From assembly GCF_027533505.1 (NCBI RefSeq), contig NZ_JAPZUB010000037.1, positions 96,245 to 160,244 on the forward strand: a stretch of DNA of 64,000 nt. The letters are read 5' to 3'. Source of the stretch: Flavobacterium sp. Its GTDB lineage: Bacteria; Bacteroidota; Bacteroidia; Flavobacteriales; Flavobacteriaceae. A program made the translations under genes and the position numbers. The notes under the pieces were generated by a model that did not search any database, had not been told where the DNA came from, and saw only the letters and a program-made list of their open reading frames with translations. Below, piece after piece: positions 28,297-38,438 of this stretch (its first letter is position 1; each line of letters begins with the position of its first letter).

Positions 28297-29151
28297 ATGG
28301 CTTGGTTTAAACGTACAGAAAAAGGGATAAAAACTGCTACCGAAGAAAAGAAAGATGTTCCCAAAGGACTATGGTATAAATCGCCTACAGGTAAAATTGT
28401 CGATGCCGATGAATTGGAGCGCAATTTATGGGTAAGTCCTGAAGATGATTTCCATGTGCGTATTGGCAGTAAAGAATATTTTGAAATTCTTTTTGACAAC
28501 AACGAATTCAAAGAATTGGATGCCAAAATGACGTCGAAAGACCCGCTTGGATTTGTAGACACAAAAAAATACTCCGAGCGATTGAAAGAAGTCATGGACA
28601 AAACCAAATTAAAAGATGCGGTGCGCACTGCGGTGGGAAAATCCAAAGGTGAAGATTTGGTGGTTTGTTGTATGGACTTTGCGTTCATTGGCGGGTCGAT
28701 GGGTGCAGTTGTGGGAGAAAAAATTGCCCGCGGTATCGATTATGCCATGCAACACAATATTCCGTTTATGATGATTTCTAAATCAGGGGGTGCACGAATG
28801 ATGGAAGCGGCGTATTCGTTAATGCAATTGGCCAAAACGTCGGCTAAACTAGCGCAGTTGGCCGATAAAAAAATTCCCTATATTTCTTTATGTACCGACC
28901 CTACCACGGGAGGAACTACGGCTTCGTATGCGATGTTGGGAGACATCAACATCTCTGAACCAGGCGCCCTCATTGGTTTTGCAGGACCACGTGTTGTTCG
29001 CGACACTACCGGTAAAGATTTACCCGAAGGATTTCAAACGGCCGAATTCGTTTTGGAGCATGGTTTCTTGGACTTTATCGCACACCGTAAAGAGTTGAAA
29101 AATAAAGTAAATCTTTATTTGGATCTTATATTGAATCGCCCCATTCGATAA
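28297..29151 (+). CDS. accD: Acetyl-CoA carboxylase carboxyltransferase subunit beta, lacking the zinc-ribbon cysteines (start reassigned from 28261 to ATG at 28297)
   Basis: [13 protein letters not shown]...[86 protein letters not shown]. Confidence 0.96.
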   Translation: MAWFKRTEKGIKTATEEKKDVPKGLWYKSPTGKIVDADELERNLWVSPEDDFHVRIGSKEYFEILFDNNEFKELDAKMTSKDPLGFVDTKKYSERLKEVMDKTKLKDAVRTAVGKSKGEDLVVCCMDFAFIGGSMGAVVGEKIARGIDYAMQHNIPFMMISKSGGARMMEAAYSLMQLAKTSAKLAQLADKKIPYISLCTDPTTGGTTASYAMLGDINISEPGALIGFAGPRVVRDTTGKDLPEGFQTAEFVLEHGFLDFIAHRKELKNKVNLYLDLILNRPIR

Positions 29152-29168
29152 TTGTTTTGGGCTAAAAA

Positions 29169-29208
29169 TTAAAAAAGCACGGTTTCCAACGACCGTGCTT
29201 TTCTTTTT
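29169..29208 (+). terminator. Intrinsic terminator downstream of accD
   Basis: AAAAAAGCACGGTttccaacgACCGTGCTTTTctttt. Confidence 0.85.
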
Positions 29209-29232
29209 ATAACAAACTAACACAAATACAAT

Positions 29233-30477
29233 TTACATCCCGCTGCGAATGGCTTCCACGGGGTCTAATCGAGCGGCAGAAATAGCGGGGAGAATTCCTG
29301 AAATCACCCCAATCAATACCGCCAAACCTGTTCCTTTCAGCACATTTCCGAGACTGAGTATAAATTCAAAATCTAAGGCAGAAGTCAAAAGAATCGTAAG
29401 CATCCAAACCAAACCGATTCCTATCAATCCTCCGAAAAGACAAAGAATGACTGCTTCAAATAGAAACTGAAAAAGAATAAATCGGTTTTTGGCCCCCAAT
29501 GATTTTTGAATTCCAATCAGGTTGGTACGCTCTTTTACGGAAACGAACATGATATTGGCCACTCCAAATCCACCGACCAATAACGAGAAAGCCGCAATAA
29601 TCCAACCTCCTATATTCATCGAACTGATAATGCCGTCGATTAAATCGGTAAATCCAGAAAAAACATTGATAAAGAAGTTATTGTCTTCATCGACTTTCAT
29701 CCCGCGGTAACTGCGCAACTTCTGCGTTAATTCGGCTTTAAATGCTTCCATATCCACCCCTTTGACGGGTTTGATCACAATTACGGGCGTCATCGATTTG
29801 TTTTCTCCCAAAGCGCGACGGATAAAATTAACGGGGATGATAATCGAGGTATCGTCATTCCCGAACATTCCATCACCCTTTTTCTCTAAAACCCCAACAA
29901 TGGTAAACCGCTGGCCGTACATGCGCACTTGTTTTCCCAAAGGGTTTAACGTCCCAAAAAGTCCTTCAGCCAATTCGGCCCCAATAACTGCCACTGTAGC
30001 TCCTGAATTGGACTCTGAGGCATTGAAAAAACGACCTTCTGTGAACTCAAAACCCTGAATATCAATAAAGGTATGTGTAACGGGGACCACATTGACGTTG
30101 GACATGGTTTTGTCTTCGTATTTCACATTTTCCCATTTTAGGAAAATTTGATACGACAGTTGAGCGGCATCGGGTAAGTTGTCTTGCAAGTACTCAAACT
30201 CGGTATAATTGACATTCGGAAATTGCTCGCGTTTCCATGCAGGTACGGACGAGGGACCAAAGGTGTCGTTGAATAAATAAATGGTGTTTTTATCTAAACT
30301 GCTTAACTCCTTTTTAATTTTTTGATCCAAAGAATCCACGGCAGCCAACACGGCAATGATGGAAAAAATACCGATAGTTACCCCCAATAATGACAGAAAC
30401 GTACGCAACTTATTATTGCGCAACGCATTCATGGCAAAACCGAAACTTTCGTTGAGTAACCGAAGGTATAAGAGCAT
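29233..30477 (-). CDS. MacB-like ABC transporter permease
   Basis: NKLRTFLSLLGVTIGIFSIIAVLAAVDSL, C-terminal FtsX domain ...RTNLIGIQKSLGAKNRFILFQFLFEAVILCLFGGLIGI...SAARLDPVEAIRSGM. Confidence 0.93.
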   Translation of the reverse strand: MLLYLRLLNESFGFAMNALRNNKLRTFLSLLGVTIGIFSIIAVLAAVDSLDQKIKKELSSLDKNTIYLFNDTFGPSSVPAWKREQFPNVNYTEFEYLQDNLPDAAQLSYQIFLKWENVKYEDKTMSNVNVVPVTHTFIDIQGFEFTEGRFFNASESNSGATVAVIGAELAEGLFGTLNPLGKQVRMYGQRFTIVGVLEKKGDGMFGNDDTSIIIPVNFIRRALGENKSMTPVIVIKPVKGVDMEAFKAELTQKLRSYRGMKVDEDNNFFINVFSGFTDLIDGIISSMNIGGWIIAAFSLLVGGFGVANIMFVSVKERTNLIGIQKSLGAKNRFILFQFLFEAVILCLFGGLIGIGLVWMLTILLTSALDFEFILSLGNVLKGTGLAVLIGVISGILPAISAARLDPVEAIRSGM

Positions 30478-30589
30478 AAACTTTTGTCTTTACACTCCAT
30501 AAGTAGCGGTTTATCGGCAATTGTTACAGGGGAGACAAAATCTTCTTTTTTATTTTAAAATTCACTTGAAAAATAGGGTGAAAAAACGC

Positions 30590-30597
30590 TACTTTTG
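30590..30597 (+). promoter_or_regulatory. Putative -7 element of purH promoter
   Basis: TACTTTTG, 22 nt before the ATG at 30620; TTG about 22 nt upstream as possible -33. Confidence 0.5.
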
Positions 30598-30619
30598 CGC
30601 CTTACTAAACCACAACAAC

Positions 30620-32146
30620 ATGACGACTACAAAACCCATTCAGTCGGCCCTGATTTCGGTATTTTCGAAAGACGGACTCGAGCCCATCGTTCGTAAACTT
30701 CACGAGCTAAATGTTACCCTATATTCTACTGGCGGCACCGAAGAATTTATTAAAAACCTTGGGATTCCTGTCATTCCCGTTGAAGACGTGACCGATTATC
30801 CTTCCATTTTAGGCGGCCGTGTAAAAACCTTACATCCCAAGATTTTTGGGGGCATTTTGAACCGTCAAGACCATGCCTCGGATGTGGAGGAAATGCAAAC
30901 GTACAACATCCCGCAATTGGACTTGGTCATAGTGGATTTGTATCCTTTTGAAAAAACCGTTGCGTCGGGAGCGTCTGCTGCGGAGATTATTGAAAAAATT
31001 GATATCGGTGGGATTTCGCTTATTCGTGCAGCTGCCAAAAACTTTAAAGAAACGGTGATTGTGCCTTCGGTTAAGGAGTATCGCTTGTTTTTAGACCTTC
31101 TTGAATCGGGCAACGGAGGTACGACTTTGGAGCAGCGGCAATTTTTGGCCGCAAGAGCTTTTCACACCTCTTCCCATTATGATACGGCTATTTTTAATTA
31201 TTTCAACCAAGAAGAGACTATTTTTAAAATAAGTTCCGATCAAGGGCAAACGCTACGATACGGTGAAAATCCGCATCAAAAAGGATTTTTCTTTGGCGAC
31301 TTTGACGCCTTATTCACCAAGGTTCATGGTAAAGAATTGTCCTACAACAACCTTTTGGACGTTGATGCTGCGGTTAATTTAATACTAGAATTTAAGGATA
31401 GTGCGCCTACTTTTGCCATCCTCAAACACAATAATGCCTGTGGTTTGGCTACCCGCGCAACCATGAAAGAAGCGTATTTAGAGGCTTTGGCTGGCGATCC
31501 AACTTCTGCTTTTGGTGGCGTATTAATCGCCAACAACACCATTGATACAGCGACAGCAGCCGAAATAAACCAACTTTTTTGCGAGGTAGTTATTGCACCT
31601 TCTTTTGAGCCTGAGGCGCTTACAATTTTACAAGAGAAGAAAAACCGTATTCTATTGATTCAACATCCAACCGCTTTGCCCCAACAACAAGTAAGAACGT
31701 GTTTGAATGGCCTGTTGGTACAAGATCGAAACGCGGTCACCGATAGTCAAAACGGGCTTTCTTATGTAACCAACACCAAGCCTACAGCGCAAGAAGTTGA
31801 CGACTTGTTATTTGCTTCCAAGATTTGTAAAAACACCAAATCCAACACCATTGTTTTGGCCAAAAACGGTCAATTGATTGCTTCAGGCACGGGACAAACC
31901 TCTCGCGTGGATGCCCTTCGGCAAGCTATTGAGAAAGCACGGTCCTTCAAATTTGACCTTAACGGAGCCGTGATGGCGAGTGATGCCTTTTTTCCTTTTC
32001 CGGATTGCGTAGAGATTGCCCATCATGCCGGAATTACTGCGGTTATTCAACCCGGAGGTTCGATAAAAGATGAATTGAGCATCGCCTATTGCAACGAAAA
32101 TAATGTTGCTATGGTATTTACGGGGACGCGTCATTTCAAACATTAA
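30620..32146 (+). CDS. purH: Bifunctional AICAR transformylase/IMP cyclohydrolase (start reassigned from 30521 to ATG at 30620)
   Basis: ALISVFSKDGLEPIVRKLHELNVTLYSTGGT, GGRVKTLHPKIFGGIL, LRYGENPHQ, IQPGGSIKDE, FTGTRHFKH. Confidence 0.98.
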   Translation: MTTTKPIQSALISVFSKDGLEPIVRKLHELNVTLYSTGGTEEFIKNLGIPVIPVEDVTDYPSILGGRVKTLHPKIFGGILNRQDHASDVEEMQTYNIPQLDLVIVDLYPFEKTVASGASAAEIIEKIDIGGISLIRAAAKNFKETVIVPSVKEYRLFLDLLESGNGGTTLEQRQFLAARAFHTSSHYDTAIFNYFNQEETIFKISSDQGQTLRYGENPHQKGFFFGDFDALFTKVHGKELSYNNLLDVDAAVNLILEFKDSAPTFAILKHNNACGLATRATMKEAYLEALAGDPTSAFGGVLIANNTIDTATAAEINQLFCEVVIAPSFEPEALTILQEKKNRILLIQHPTALPQQQVRTCLNGLLVQDRNAVTDSQNGLSYVTNTKPTAQEVDDLLFASKICKNTKSNTIVLAKNGQLIASGTGQTSRVDALRQAIEKARSFKFDLNGAVMASDAFFPFPDCVEIAHHAGITAVIQPGGSIKDELSIAYCNENNVAMVFTGTRHFKH

Positions 32147-32152
32147 TTTTAT

Positions 32153-32160
32153 TATTTTTG
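32153..32160 (+). promoter_or_regulatory. Putative -7 element of mreB operon promoter
   Basis: TATTTTTG matches TAnnTTTG, 43 nt before ATG. Confidence 0.4.
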
Positions 32161-32203
32161 TGGGCTGATTCATAAATAACAAACTAACACCCTGTAACAT
32201 CGT

Positions 32204-33232
32204 ATGGGATTTTTCGATTTCATGACCGAGGATATCGCAATTGACCTTGGTACCGCTAATACCCTGATTATTCATAATGACAAAGTAGTCATCGACAGTC
32301 CGTCTATCGTCGCGCGCGATCGTATTACGGGTAAAATTACTGCGGTTGGTAAAGAAGCCAATATGATGCAAGGGAAGACGCATGAAAACATCAAAACCAT
32401 TCGTCCCCTTAAGGATGGTGTTATTGCAGATTTCGCCGCTTCAGAGGAAATGATTAAAGCCTTTATCAAAAGTATTCCGGCTTTAAAGAAAAAAATGTTT
32501 ACACCTGCCTTGCGTATGGTAGTGTGTATTCCTTCGGGGATTACAGAGGTGGAAATGCGTGCGGTAAAAGAATCCTGTGAGCGTGTAAACGGAAAAGAGG
32601 TGTATTTGATTCACGAACCTATGGCCGCCGCTATCGGTATTGGAATCGATATTATGCAGCCCAAAGGAAATATGATCGTGGATATCGGTGGGGGAACTAC
32701 TGAAATTGCGGTGATTGCTTTGGGGGGAATTGTTTGCGATAAATCCGTAAAGATTGCCGGTGACGTTTTCACAAACGATATTATCTACTACATGCGTACC
32801 CAACACAATTTATTTGTAGGGGAAACTACCGCTGAAAAAATAAAAATTACCATAGGTGCCGCTACAGATTCGTTAGAATCACCTCCGGATGATATGTCGG
32901 TACAAGGACGTGACTTGTTGACGGGGAAACCCAAACAGGTTGAAGTTTCTTTTCGCGAAATTGCCAAAGCATTAGACAAATCCATTCAACGAATCGAGGA
33001 CGCGATTATGGAGACGCTTTCGCAAACGCCACCGGAATTAGCAGCAGATATTTACAATACGGGAATTTACTTAGCTGGAGGAGGATCGATGTTGCGCGGT
33101 TTGGACAAGCGAATTTCTTTAAAAACTGACCTGCCAGTTTATATCGCCGAAGACCCGCTAAAAGCAGTAGTTCGAGGAACAGGAATGGCGTTAAAAAATA
33201 TACCGAAATTCAGAAGTATTCTGATCAAGTAA
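32204..33232 (+). CDS. mreB: Rod shape-determining protein MreB
   Basis: DIAIDLGTANTLI, VVCIPSGITEVEMRAVKES, MIVDIGGGTTEIAVI, LAGGGSMLRGLDKRI. Confidence 0.98.
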   Translation: MGFFDFMTEDIAIDLGTANTLIIHNDKVVIDSPSIVARDRITGKITAVGKEANMMQGKTHENIKTIRPLKDGVIADFAASEEMIKAFIKSIPALKKKMFTPALRMVVCIPSGITEVEMRAVKESCERVNGKEVYLIHEPMAAAIGIGIDIMQPKGNMIVDIGGGTTEIAVIALGGIVCDKSVKIAGDVFTNDIIYYMRTQHNLFVGETTAEKIKITIGAATDSLESPPDDMSVQGRDLLTGKPKQVEVSFREIAKALDKSIQRIEDAIMETLSQTPPELAADIYNTGIYLAGGGSMLRGLDKRISLKTDLPVYIAEDPLKAVVRGTGMALKNIPKFRSILIK

Positions 33233-33298
33233 TTTGATTTTTTTACTAATTTTAGAACACTTAATTACGGACTAGGAACAGGAATTTTAGCGTAACTC

Positions 33299-34132
33299 AT
33301 GCAGCAAATCTTTAATTTTATTTTTAAAAACAGCTATCGTATGCTGTTTTTGCTGCTTATGGCGACAGCCATTTCATTAACTATTCAATCGCACTCCTAT
33401 CATAAAAGCAAAGTCATTAGTTCGGCTAATTTTTTGACTGGCGGGGTGTACAAACAAATCAATAACGTCAACGAATACTTCAATCTCCGCACCAAAAACG
33501 AAGAACTAGCCCTTGAAAATGCACGGTTGAAAAGTATATTGTTCAATCGAAAGGACACGTTGAAAGTCCCCCTGTTGGACACCCTCAAAGGAGTAAAAAA
33601 AACAGATTTAATCGTTGCCAAAGTCATTCACAATTCCTACAGTGCACAAGTTAACTTCCTAACGCTAGACTCGGGAGCCAAAAACGGAATTCGTCCTGAG
33701 ATGGGGGTAATTAACAGTCTGGGAATCGTAGGGATTGTTGAAAATGTATCGCCCAACTATGCGACCGTGTTGAGTATTTTAAATACGGAATCTCCGATCA
33801 ATGCTAAAATCAAGAAATCCAATCATATCGGTTCTTTGATTTGGAATGGAAAAAATACAGGCTTTGTTCAATTGATTGATGTGCCTCGATTAGCTTCGGT
33901 TCGAAAAGGCGACACCATTGTCACTGGCGGGCAATCTACCATTTTCCCCGAAAACATCAATATCGGTACCATTGAAAAAATTTACACCGATGACCAAACA
34001 AACTATTATACCCTTGATGTTCGATTATTTAATGACATGACGAGTTTAGGTCATGTGTATATTATTCGAAATCGCGATCGTCAAGAAATATTAACCTTGG
34101 AAAAGAAAACACAAAAAAACAATGAACAGTAG
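33299..34132 (+). CDS. mreC: Rod shape-determining protein MreC
   Basis: Single TM, coiled coil, then LTLDSGAKNGIRPEMGVINSLGIVGIVENVSPNYATVLSILN; between mreB and mreD. Confidence 0.95.
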   Translation: MQQIFNFIFKNSYRMLFLLLMATAISLTIQSHSYHKSKVISSANFLTGGVYKQINNVNEYFNLRTKNEELALENARLKSILFNRKDTLKVPLLDTLKGVKKTDLIVAKVIHNSYSAQVNFLTLDSGAKNGIRPEMGVINSLGIVGIVENVSPNYATVLSILNTESPINAKIKKSNHIGSLIWNGKNTGFVQLIDVPRLASVRKGDTIVTGGQSTIFPENINIGTIEKIYTDDQTNYYTLDVRLFNDMTSLGHVYIIRNRDRQEILTLEKKTQKNNEQ

Positions 34133-34631
34133 TAGCTTACTTTTCAATTTAGCCCGTTTTGTGTTGCTCCTTTTGGTGCAGGTTGTGGTGTTTAACAACA
34201 TTAACTTCCTGGGTTTTATCAACCCCTATCCTTACATTTTGTTTATTATTCTTTTCCCCGTGAATGGAAATAAATACGGTTTGCTCGGTGCCAGTTTTCT
34301 CTTGGGTATACTGATGGATTTATTTTGTAACTCGGGAGGTGTTCACACAGCTGCCTGCTTAATGTTGGCGTATATTCGACCTTCAATATTTAAGTTTTCC
34401 TTTGGTTTAAGTTACGAATACCAAACGGTAAAATTGAACGATGTATTGACGCCCGAACGTTTCTCGTTTTTATTGATTGCTGTGGCGGTGCATCATTTGA
34501 CCTTGTTCCTTATAGAGGTGTTTACTTTGGAATTCTTTTGGAGTATTTTGGTACGCACCCTTGTAAGTACTTTGTTTACCGTACTATTGTGCATTTTGAT
34601 CATTTACTTAATCAAGCCCAGTAAACGATGA
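34122..34631 (+). CDS. mreD: Rod shape-determining protein MreD
   Basis: Small polytopic membrane protein overlapping mreC, ATGA overlap with PBP2. Confidence 0.88.
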   Translation: MNSSSLLFNLARFVLLLLVQVVVFNNINFLGFINPYPYILFIILFPVNGNKYGLLGASFLLGILMDLFCNSGGVHTAACLMLAYIRPSIFKFSFGLSYEYQTVKLNDVLTPERFSFLLIAVAVHHLTLFLIEVFTLEFFWSILVRTLVSTLFTVLLCILIIYLIKPSKR

Positions 34632-36601
34632 GAAAGGTATTACTTCCCTCTTTGGTAATCATAACGGCTGTATTGTTATTGATTCGTATTTTCTATTTGC
34701 AAGTCATTGACGATTCGTTCAAACTGAAATCAGAAAATAACGCGATAAAAATCAAATACGACTATCCAGAACGCGGTTATGTCTACGACCGTAATGGAAA
34801 ATTATTGATTGCCAATCAGCCTTCGTATGACATCATGGTCGTTCCGCGAGAGGTAAAAAATATTGATACCCTTGAATTTTGCCGCCTGTTGGATATTGAC
34901 AAAGCCTTTTTCATCAAACGTTTAGAAAAAGCCCGCGTCTACAGTCCGATGCTTCCTTCCGTTTTTTTACCCCAATTGAACAAGTTGGAATACGCTGCCT
35001 TTCAAGAAAAAATCCGCAAGTTCAATGGATTTTACATTCAAAAACGCTCTATTCGCGATTACCAAGTGAGCTATGGCGCCAATGTGTTTGGTTTTATCAC
35101 CCAAGTAAACGAAGCCATCATCAAAAGCAACCCGTATTATAAACCCGGCGATTTGATTGGAAAACAAGGAATTGAACAAAGTTATGAAGAAGTACTTCGC
35201 GGTCAAAAAGGGGTAAAACACATTTTACGAGATAAATTCAATCGCGAAATCGGATCGTATAAAGAAGGAAAATACGACACGATTGCCAAACAAGGAAGCG
35301 ATATTACCCTTACCATTGATGGCGATTTGCAAGAATACGGTGAGTTACTCATGACCAATAAATGGGGGGGTATTGTAGCTATTGAACCCAAAACTGGGGA
35401 GATTTTGGCCTTAGTCACTTCGCCCAATTACGACCCTGCGCTATTGGTTGGGCGCCAACGTTCGAAAAACTATAATACACTCTACCGCGATTCGATCGCC
35501 AAGCCTTTGTATGATCGGGGGTTGTTGGCGCAATATACCCCAGGATCCCCGTTTAAAATCTTAACCGGATTAGTCGCCCTTCAAGAAGGTGTGATCAGCG
35601 ATAGTACGCGTTTTGTATGTCATCACGGATTTAGTTATGCGCGCGGTCGATTTATGCGTTGCCACTGTTCGGGTGGTCCCGTTCAACTTCATCGTGCCAT
35701 TTATGAGTCATGTAACACTTATTTTTCTAGTTCATACATTCGATTAATTAACAAATATAATGATCACGGCTATGCAGTAGACCTTTGGGCCAAGCATTTA
35801 CGCAGTTTTGGTTTGGGCAATTTTATGGGCTATGATTTACCTATTGGGGTTCGCGGAAATATTCCAACCTCAAAAATTTATAACCGCACTTACGCCGGAT
35901 GGAAATGGGATGGAAAAACGATTGTCTCCAACGCTATTGGACAAGGTGAAGTCTTGATGAGTCCCCTGCAATTGGCCAATTTTATGGCTACCATCGCCAA
36001 TCGTGGCTATTATTACACGCCTCATATCATTAAAAAAATAAAGGGAGGTTCCATCGATCCAAAATTTAGAGAAAAGCATCAAACGACTATTGATCGCAAG
36101 TATTTTGACCCCATTATTGAAGGAATGCATGCGGTCTATGGCCCAGGAGGTACCGCTTCAGGATTGGGCGTACAAGGGATTGAAATTTGTGGAAAAACGG
36201 GAACAGCAGAGAACTTTATGGTCATTAATGGCAAGCGAACCAAGTTGCAAGACCACTCCATTTTTGTGGCTTTCGCTCCCAAAGACAACCCCAAGATTGC
36301 CATCGCTGTGTTTGTTGAAAATGGATATTGGGGTAAACGATGGGCAGGTCCGATTGCCACCTTAATGATTGAAAAATACCTGAAAGGAAAAATTACGCGC
36401 GCCGATTTTGAAAAACGCATGCTTCAGGGAAGTTTACAAGATCAATACCAAAAGTTGTATCCCAAAAAACACCAAGATAGTATTGGTATTTTAAATGCAC
36501 GAGTCAAAGACAGTCTCTTTAAAGTGAAAAAGCGACAAGATTCGATTGCTGGCAAAAAACCCGAAGTCAAACCCGATACGCTACGTAAAACAACCCCATG
36601 A
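34628..36601 (+). CDS. mrdA: Penicillin-binding protein 2
   Basis: PERGYVYDRNGKLLIANQPSYDIMVVPRE; transpeptidase motifs; KTGTAEN. Confidence 0.96.
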   Translation: MRKVLLPSLVIITAVLLLIRIFYLQVIDDSFKLKSENNAIKIKYDYPERGYVYDRNGKLLIANQPSYDIMVVPREVKNIDTLEFCRLLDIDKAFFIKRLEKARVYSPMLPSVFLPQLNKLEYAAFQEKIRKFNGFYIQKRSIRDYQVSYGANVFGFITQVNEAIIKSNPYYKPGDLIGKQGIEQSYEEVLRGQKGVKHILRDKFNREIGSYKEGKYDTIAKQGSDITLTIDGDLQEYGELLMTNKWGGIVAIEPKTGEILALVTSPNYDPALLVGRQRSKNYNTLYRDSIAKPLYDRGLLAQYTPGSPFKILTGLVALQEGVISDSTRFVCHHGFSYARGRFMRCHCSGGPVQLHRAIYESCNTYFSSSYIRLINKYNDHGYAVDLWAKHLRSFGLGNFMGYDLPIGVRGNIPTSKIYNRTYAGWKWDGKTIVSNAIGQGEVLMSPLQLANFMATIANRGYYYTPHIIKKIKGGSIDPKFREKHQTTIDRKYFDPIIEGMHAVYGPGGTASGLGVQGIEICGKTGTAENFMVINGKRTKLQDHSIFVAFAPKDNPKIAIAVFVENGYWGKRWAGPIATLMIEKYLKGKITRADFEKRMLQGSLQDQYQKLYPKKHQDSIGILNARVKDSLFKVKKRQDSIAGKKPEVKPDTLRKTTP

Positions 36602-37863
36602 GAAACCAAAGCGTCACCAGCAACATCGATTGGATTAGTATCGTTATCTATTTTGTATTGGTCATCTTAGGGTGGTTAAACATCTATTCTTCTTCGTTGT
36701 CGGGGGCTCCGGAAGATGCCTCCATTTTTGATGTCAGCCAAATTTATGGGAAACAGTTTTTGTTTATCTTATTTTCTATCCCCATCATATTTACCGTTTT
36801 GGCGGTAGAAGCTAAATTTTACGAAAAGTATTCGATTATTATTTTTGCCGTTTCGCTACTCTCCTTACTTGGTTTGTTTGCGTTTGGAAAAGTAATCGCC
36901 GGACAACGATGTTGGTATGGTATCGGGAGTTTTACCTTACAACCGTCGGAATTTGCCAAAGCAGCTACCTCCTTGGCATTGGCGAAGTATTTAAGCGACG
37001 TACAAGTCAACCTCCGCGAAATGCAACGGCAATTACAAGCCTTATTTATCGTTTTCCTTCCGGTGATGTTGATTCTTCCCCAACCCGATCCTGGCAGTGC
37101 TTTGATTTATTTTGTTTTCTTTTTTGTCTTGTACCGCGAAGGCTTGCCCGGCTGGTATTTGGTTACGGGGTTTATCGCTATACTTTTGTTTATCCTTACT
37201 TTGGCGACGAATAATCCCTATATCGTGATTGGACTCACTGCAGTGGCTTTGGTGGTCAATTATTACCGTAGCCGATTAGTTGACCGCAATATTTTTGCCA
37301 GTATTCTCATGTTTTTTATGGTTACGGCTTTTACGTTTTCGGTAAACTTTGTGTTTAACAATGTGTTCAAACAACACCACCGCGACCGTTTTAATATTTT
37401 ATTGGGGAAAGAAGTTGACTTAAAAGGAGTTGGTTACAACACCAACCAGTCGGAAATTGCTATTGGTTCGGGAGGATGGTTTGGAAAAGGATATTTGGAA
37501 GGGACACAAACCAAAGGGGGATTTGTTCCCGAGCAACACACCGACTACATTTTCACTACAGTAGGTGAAGAGTGGGGCTTTTTGGGAAGCCTAATGGTTA
37601 TCGCACTTTTTGCGGGATTAATTTTACGCATTATTTATTTGGCAGAACGACAAAAAACAAAGTTTAGTCGCGTGTATGGGTATTGTGTGGCAGGCATATT
37701 GTTTATCCACTTTTTCGTGAATATTGCTATGGTAATAGGAATCTTTCCTACGATTGGTGTCCCACTCCCCTTCTTTTCTTATGGAGGTTCAGGACTCTGG
37801 GGCTTTACCATTCTCCTATTTATCTTCCTGAAGATGGATGCCAACAAAGTCAATGAGTGGTAG
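36598..37863 (+). CDS. rodA: Rod shape-determining glycosyltransferase RodA (SEDS)
   Basis: SEDS signatures: LQPSEFAKAA, PQPDPGSALIYF, PEQHTDYIFTTVGEEWGFLGS, GIFPTIGVPLPFFSYGGSGLWG. Confidence 0.97.
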   Translation: MRNQSVTSNIDWISIVIYFVLVILGWLNIYSSSLSGAPEDASIFDVSQIYGKQFLFILFSIPIIFTVLAVEAKFYEKYSIIIFAVSLLSLLGLFAFGKVIAGQRCWYGIGSFTLQPSEFAKAATSLALAKYLSDVQVNLREMQRQLQALFIVFLPVMLILPQPDPGSALIYFVFFFVLYREGLPGWYLVTGFIAILLFILTLATNNPYIVIGLTAVALVVNYYRSRLVDRNIFASILMFFMVTAFTFSVNFVFNNVFKQHHRDRFNILLGKEVDLKGVGYNTNQSEIAIGSGGWFGKGYLEGTQTKGGFVPEQHTDYIFTTVGEEWGFLGSLMVIALFAGLILRIIYLAERQKTKFSRVYGYCVAGILFIHFFVNIAMVIGIFPTIGVPLPFFSYGGSGLWGFTILLFIFLKMDANKVNEW

Positions 37864-37934
37864 GTTTATTTACCATTCCTTTTTGGCATTCTTTCGAAAA
37901 TAGCTGTACCTTAGAAGTACTAATTTATAACCCT

Positions 37935-38342
37935 ATGAAAAAACGCATATTCCTCTTGAGCCTACTTATTGTTGGCCTAACCACTGTTCATGCGCAACAA
38001 CCCCTCACCGATTCATTAGTCCTGCGTAAGCAACAAGAATCCCTTGAAAAAGCGCGCTTAAAGCAAGAACGTGCTACTGAAAAAGCGATGGCTAAAATGG
38101 AAAAAGAAAAGGCCAAAGCCGAAAAAGCGCAGAAAAAAGCCGAAAAGGAGCTCCGAAAAATGGAGAGAGCGCAAGATAAAGTTGAGAAGGCAACCGCATC
38201 GGTATCGAAAGCTGAGAAACGTTTGACAAACGCACAGAAAAAGCTTGAAAAAATGCAAAAAAACTTGAATCGTGACATCGACAAAAATCGCTTATCATCG
38301 GAAGCTATAACCAAAGCAAGAGAACAAATCCAAAAGCAGTAG
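37935..38342 (+). CDS. Secreted coiled-coil (Lys/Glu/Ala-rich) protein of unknown function, 3' tail apparently truncated
   Basis: Signal peptide MKKRIFLLSLLIVGLTTVHAQQ; heptad-like EKAKAEKAQKKAEKELRKMERAQDKVEKA; start reassigned from 37857. Confidence 0.75.
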   Translation: MKKRIFLLSLLIVGLTTVHAQQPLTDSLVLRKQQESLEKARLKQERATEKAMAKMEKEKAKAEKAQKKAEKELRKMERAQDKVEKATASVSKAEKRLTNAQKKLEKMQKNLNRDIDKNRLSSEAITKAREQIQKQ

Positions 38343-38408
38343 GAACGCATCGCTGAGGAACAAAAAGACTTAGAAAAGGTATAAGCCAATTTGAATAAGC
38401 CGAGATAG

Positions 38409-38438
38409 AAAAAGTCCCGAGCTAATCGGGACTTTTTT
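38409..38438. terminator. Bidirectional intrinsic terminator
   Basis: AAAAAGTCCCGAgctaaTCGGGACTTTTTTT between convergent genes. Confidence 0.85.

Noticed and set aside
31883-32383. 166-aa minus-strand ORF spanning the purH-mreB junction
   Set aside because: Overlaps two confident genes on the opposite strand; no domain or promoter seen.
38058-38389. Minus-strand Phe/Ser/Ala-rich ORFs (66-133 aa)
   Set aside because: Reverse-strand reading of the Lys/Glu-rich coiled-coil gene; low complexity.
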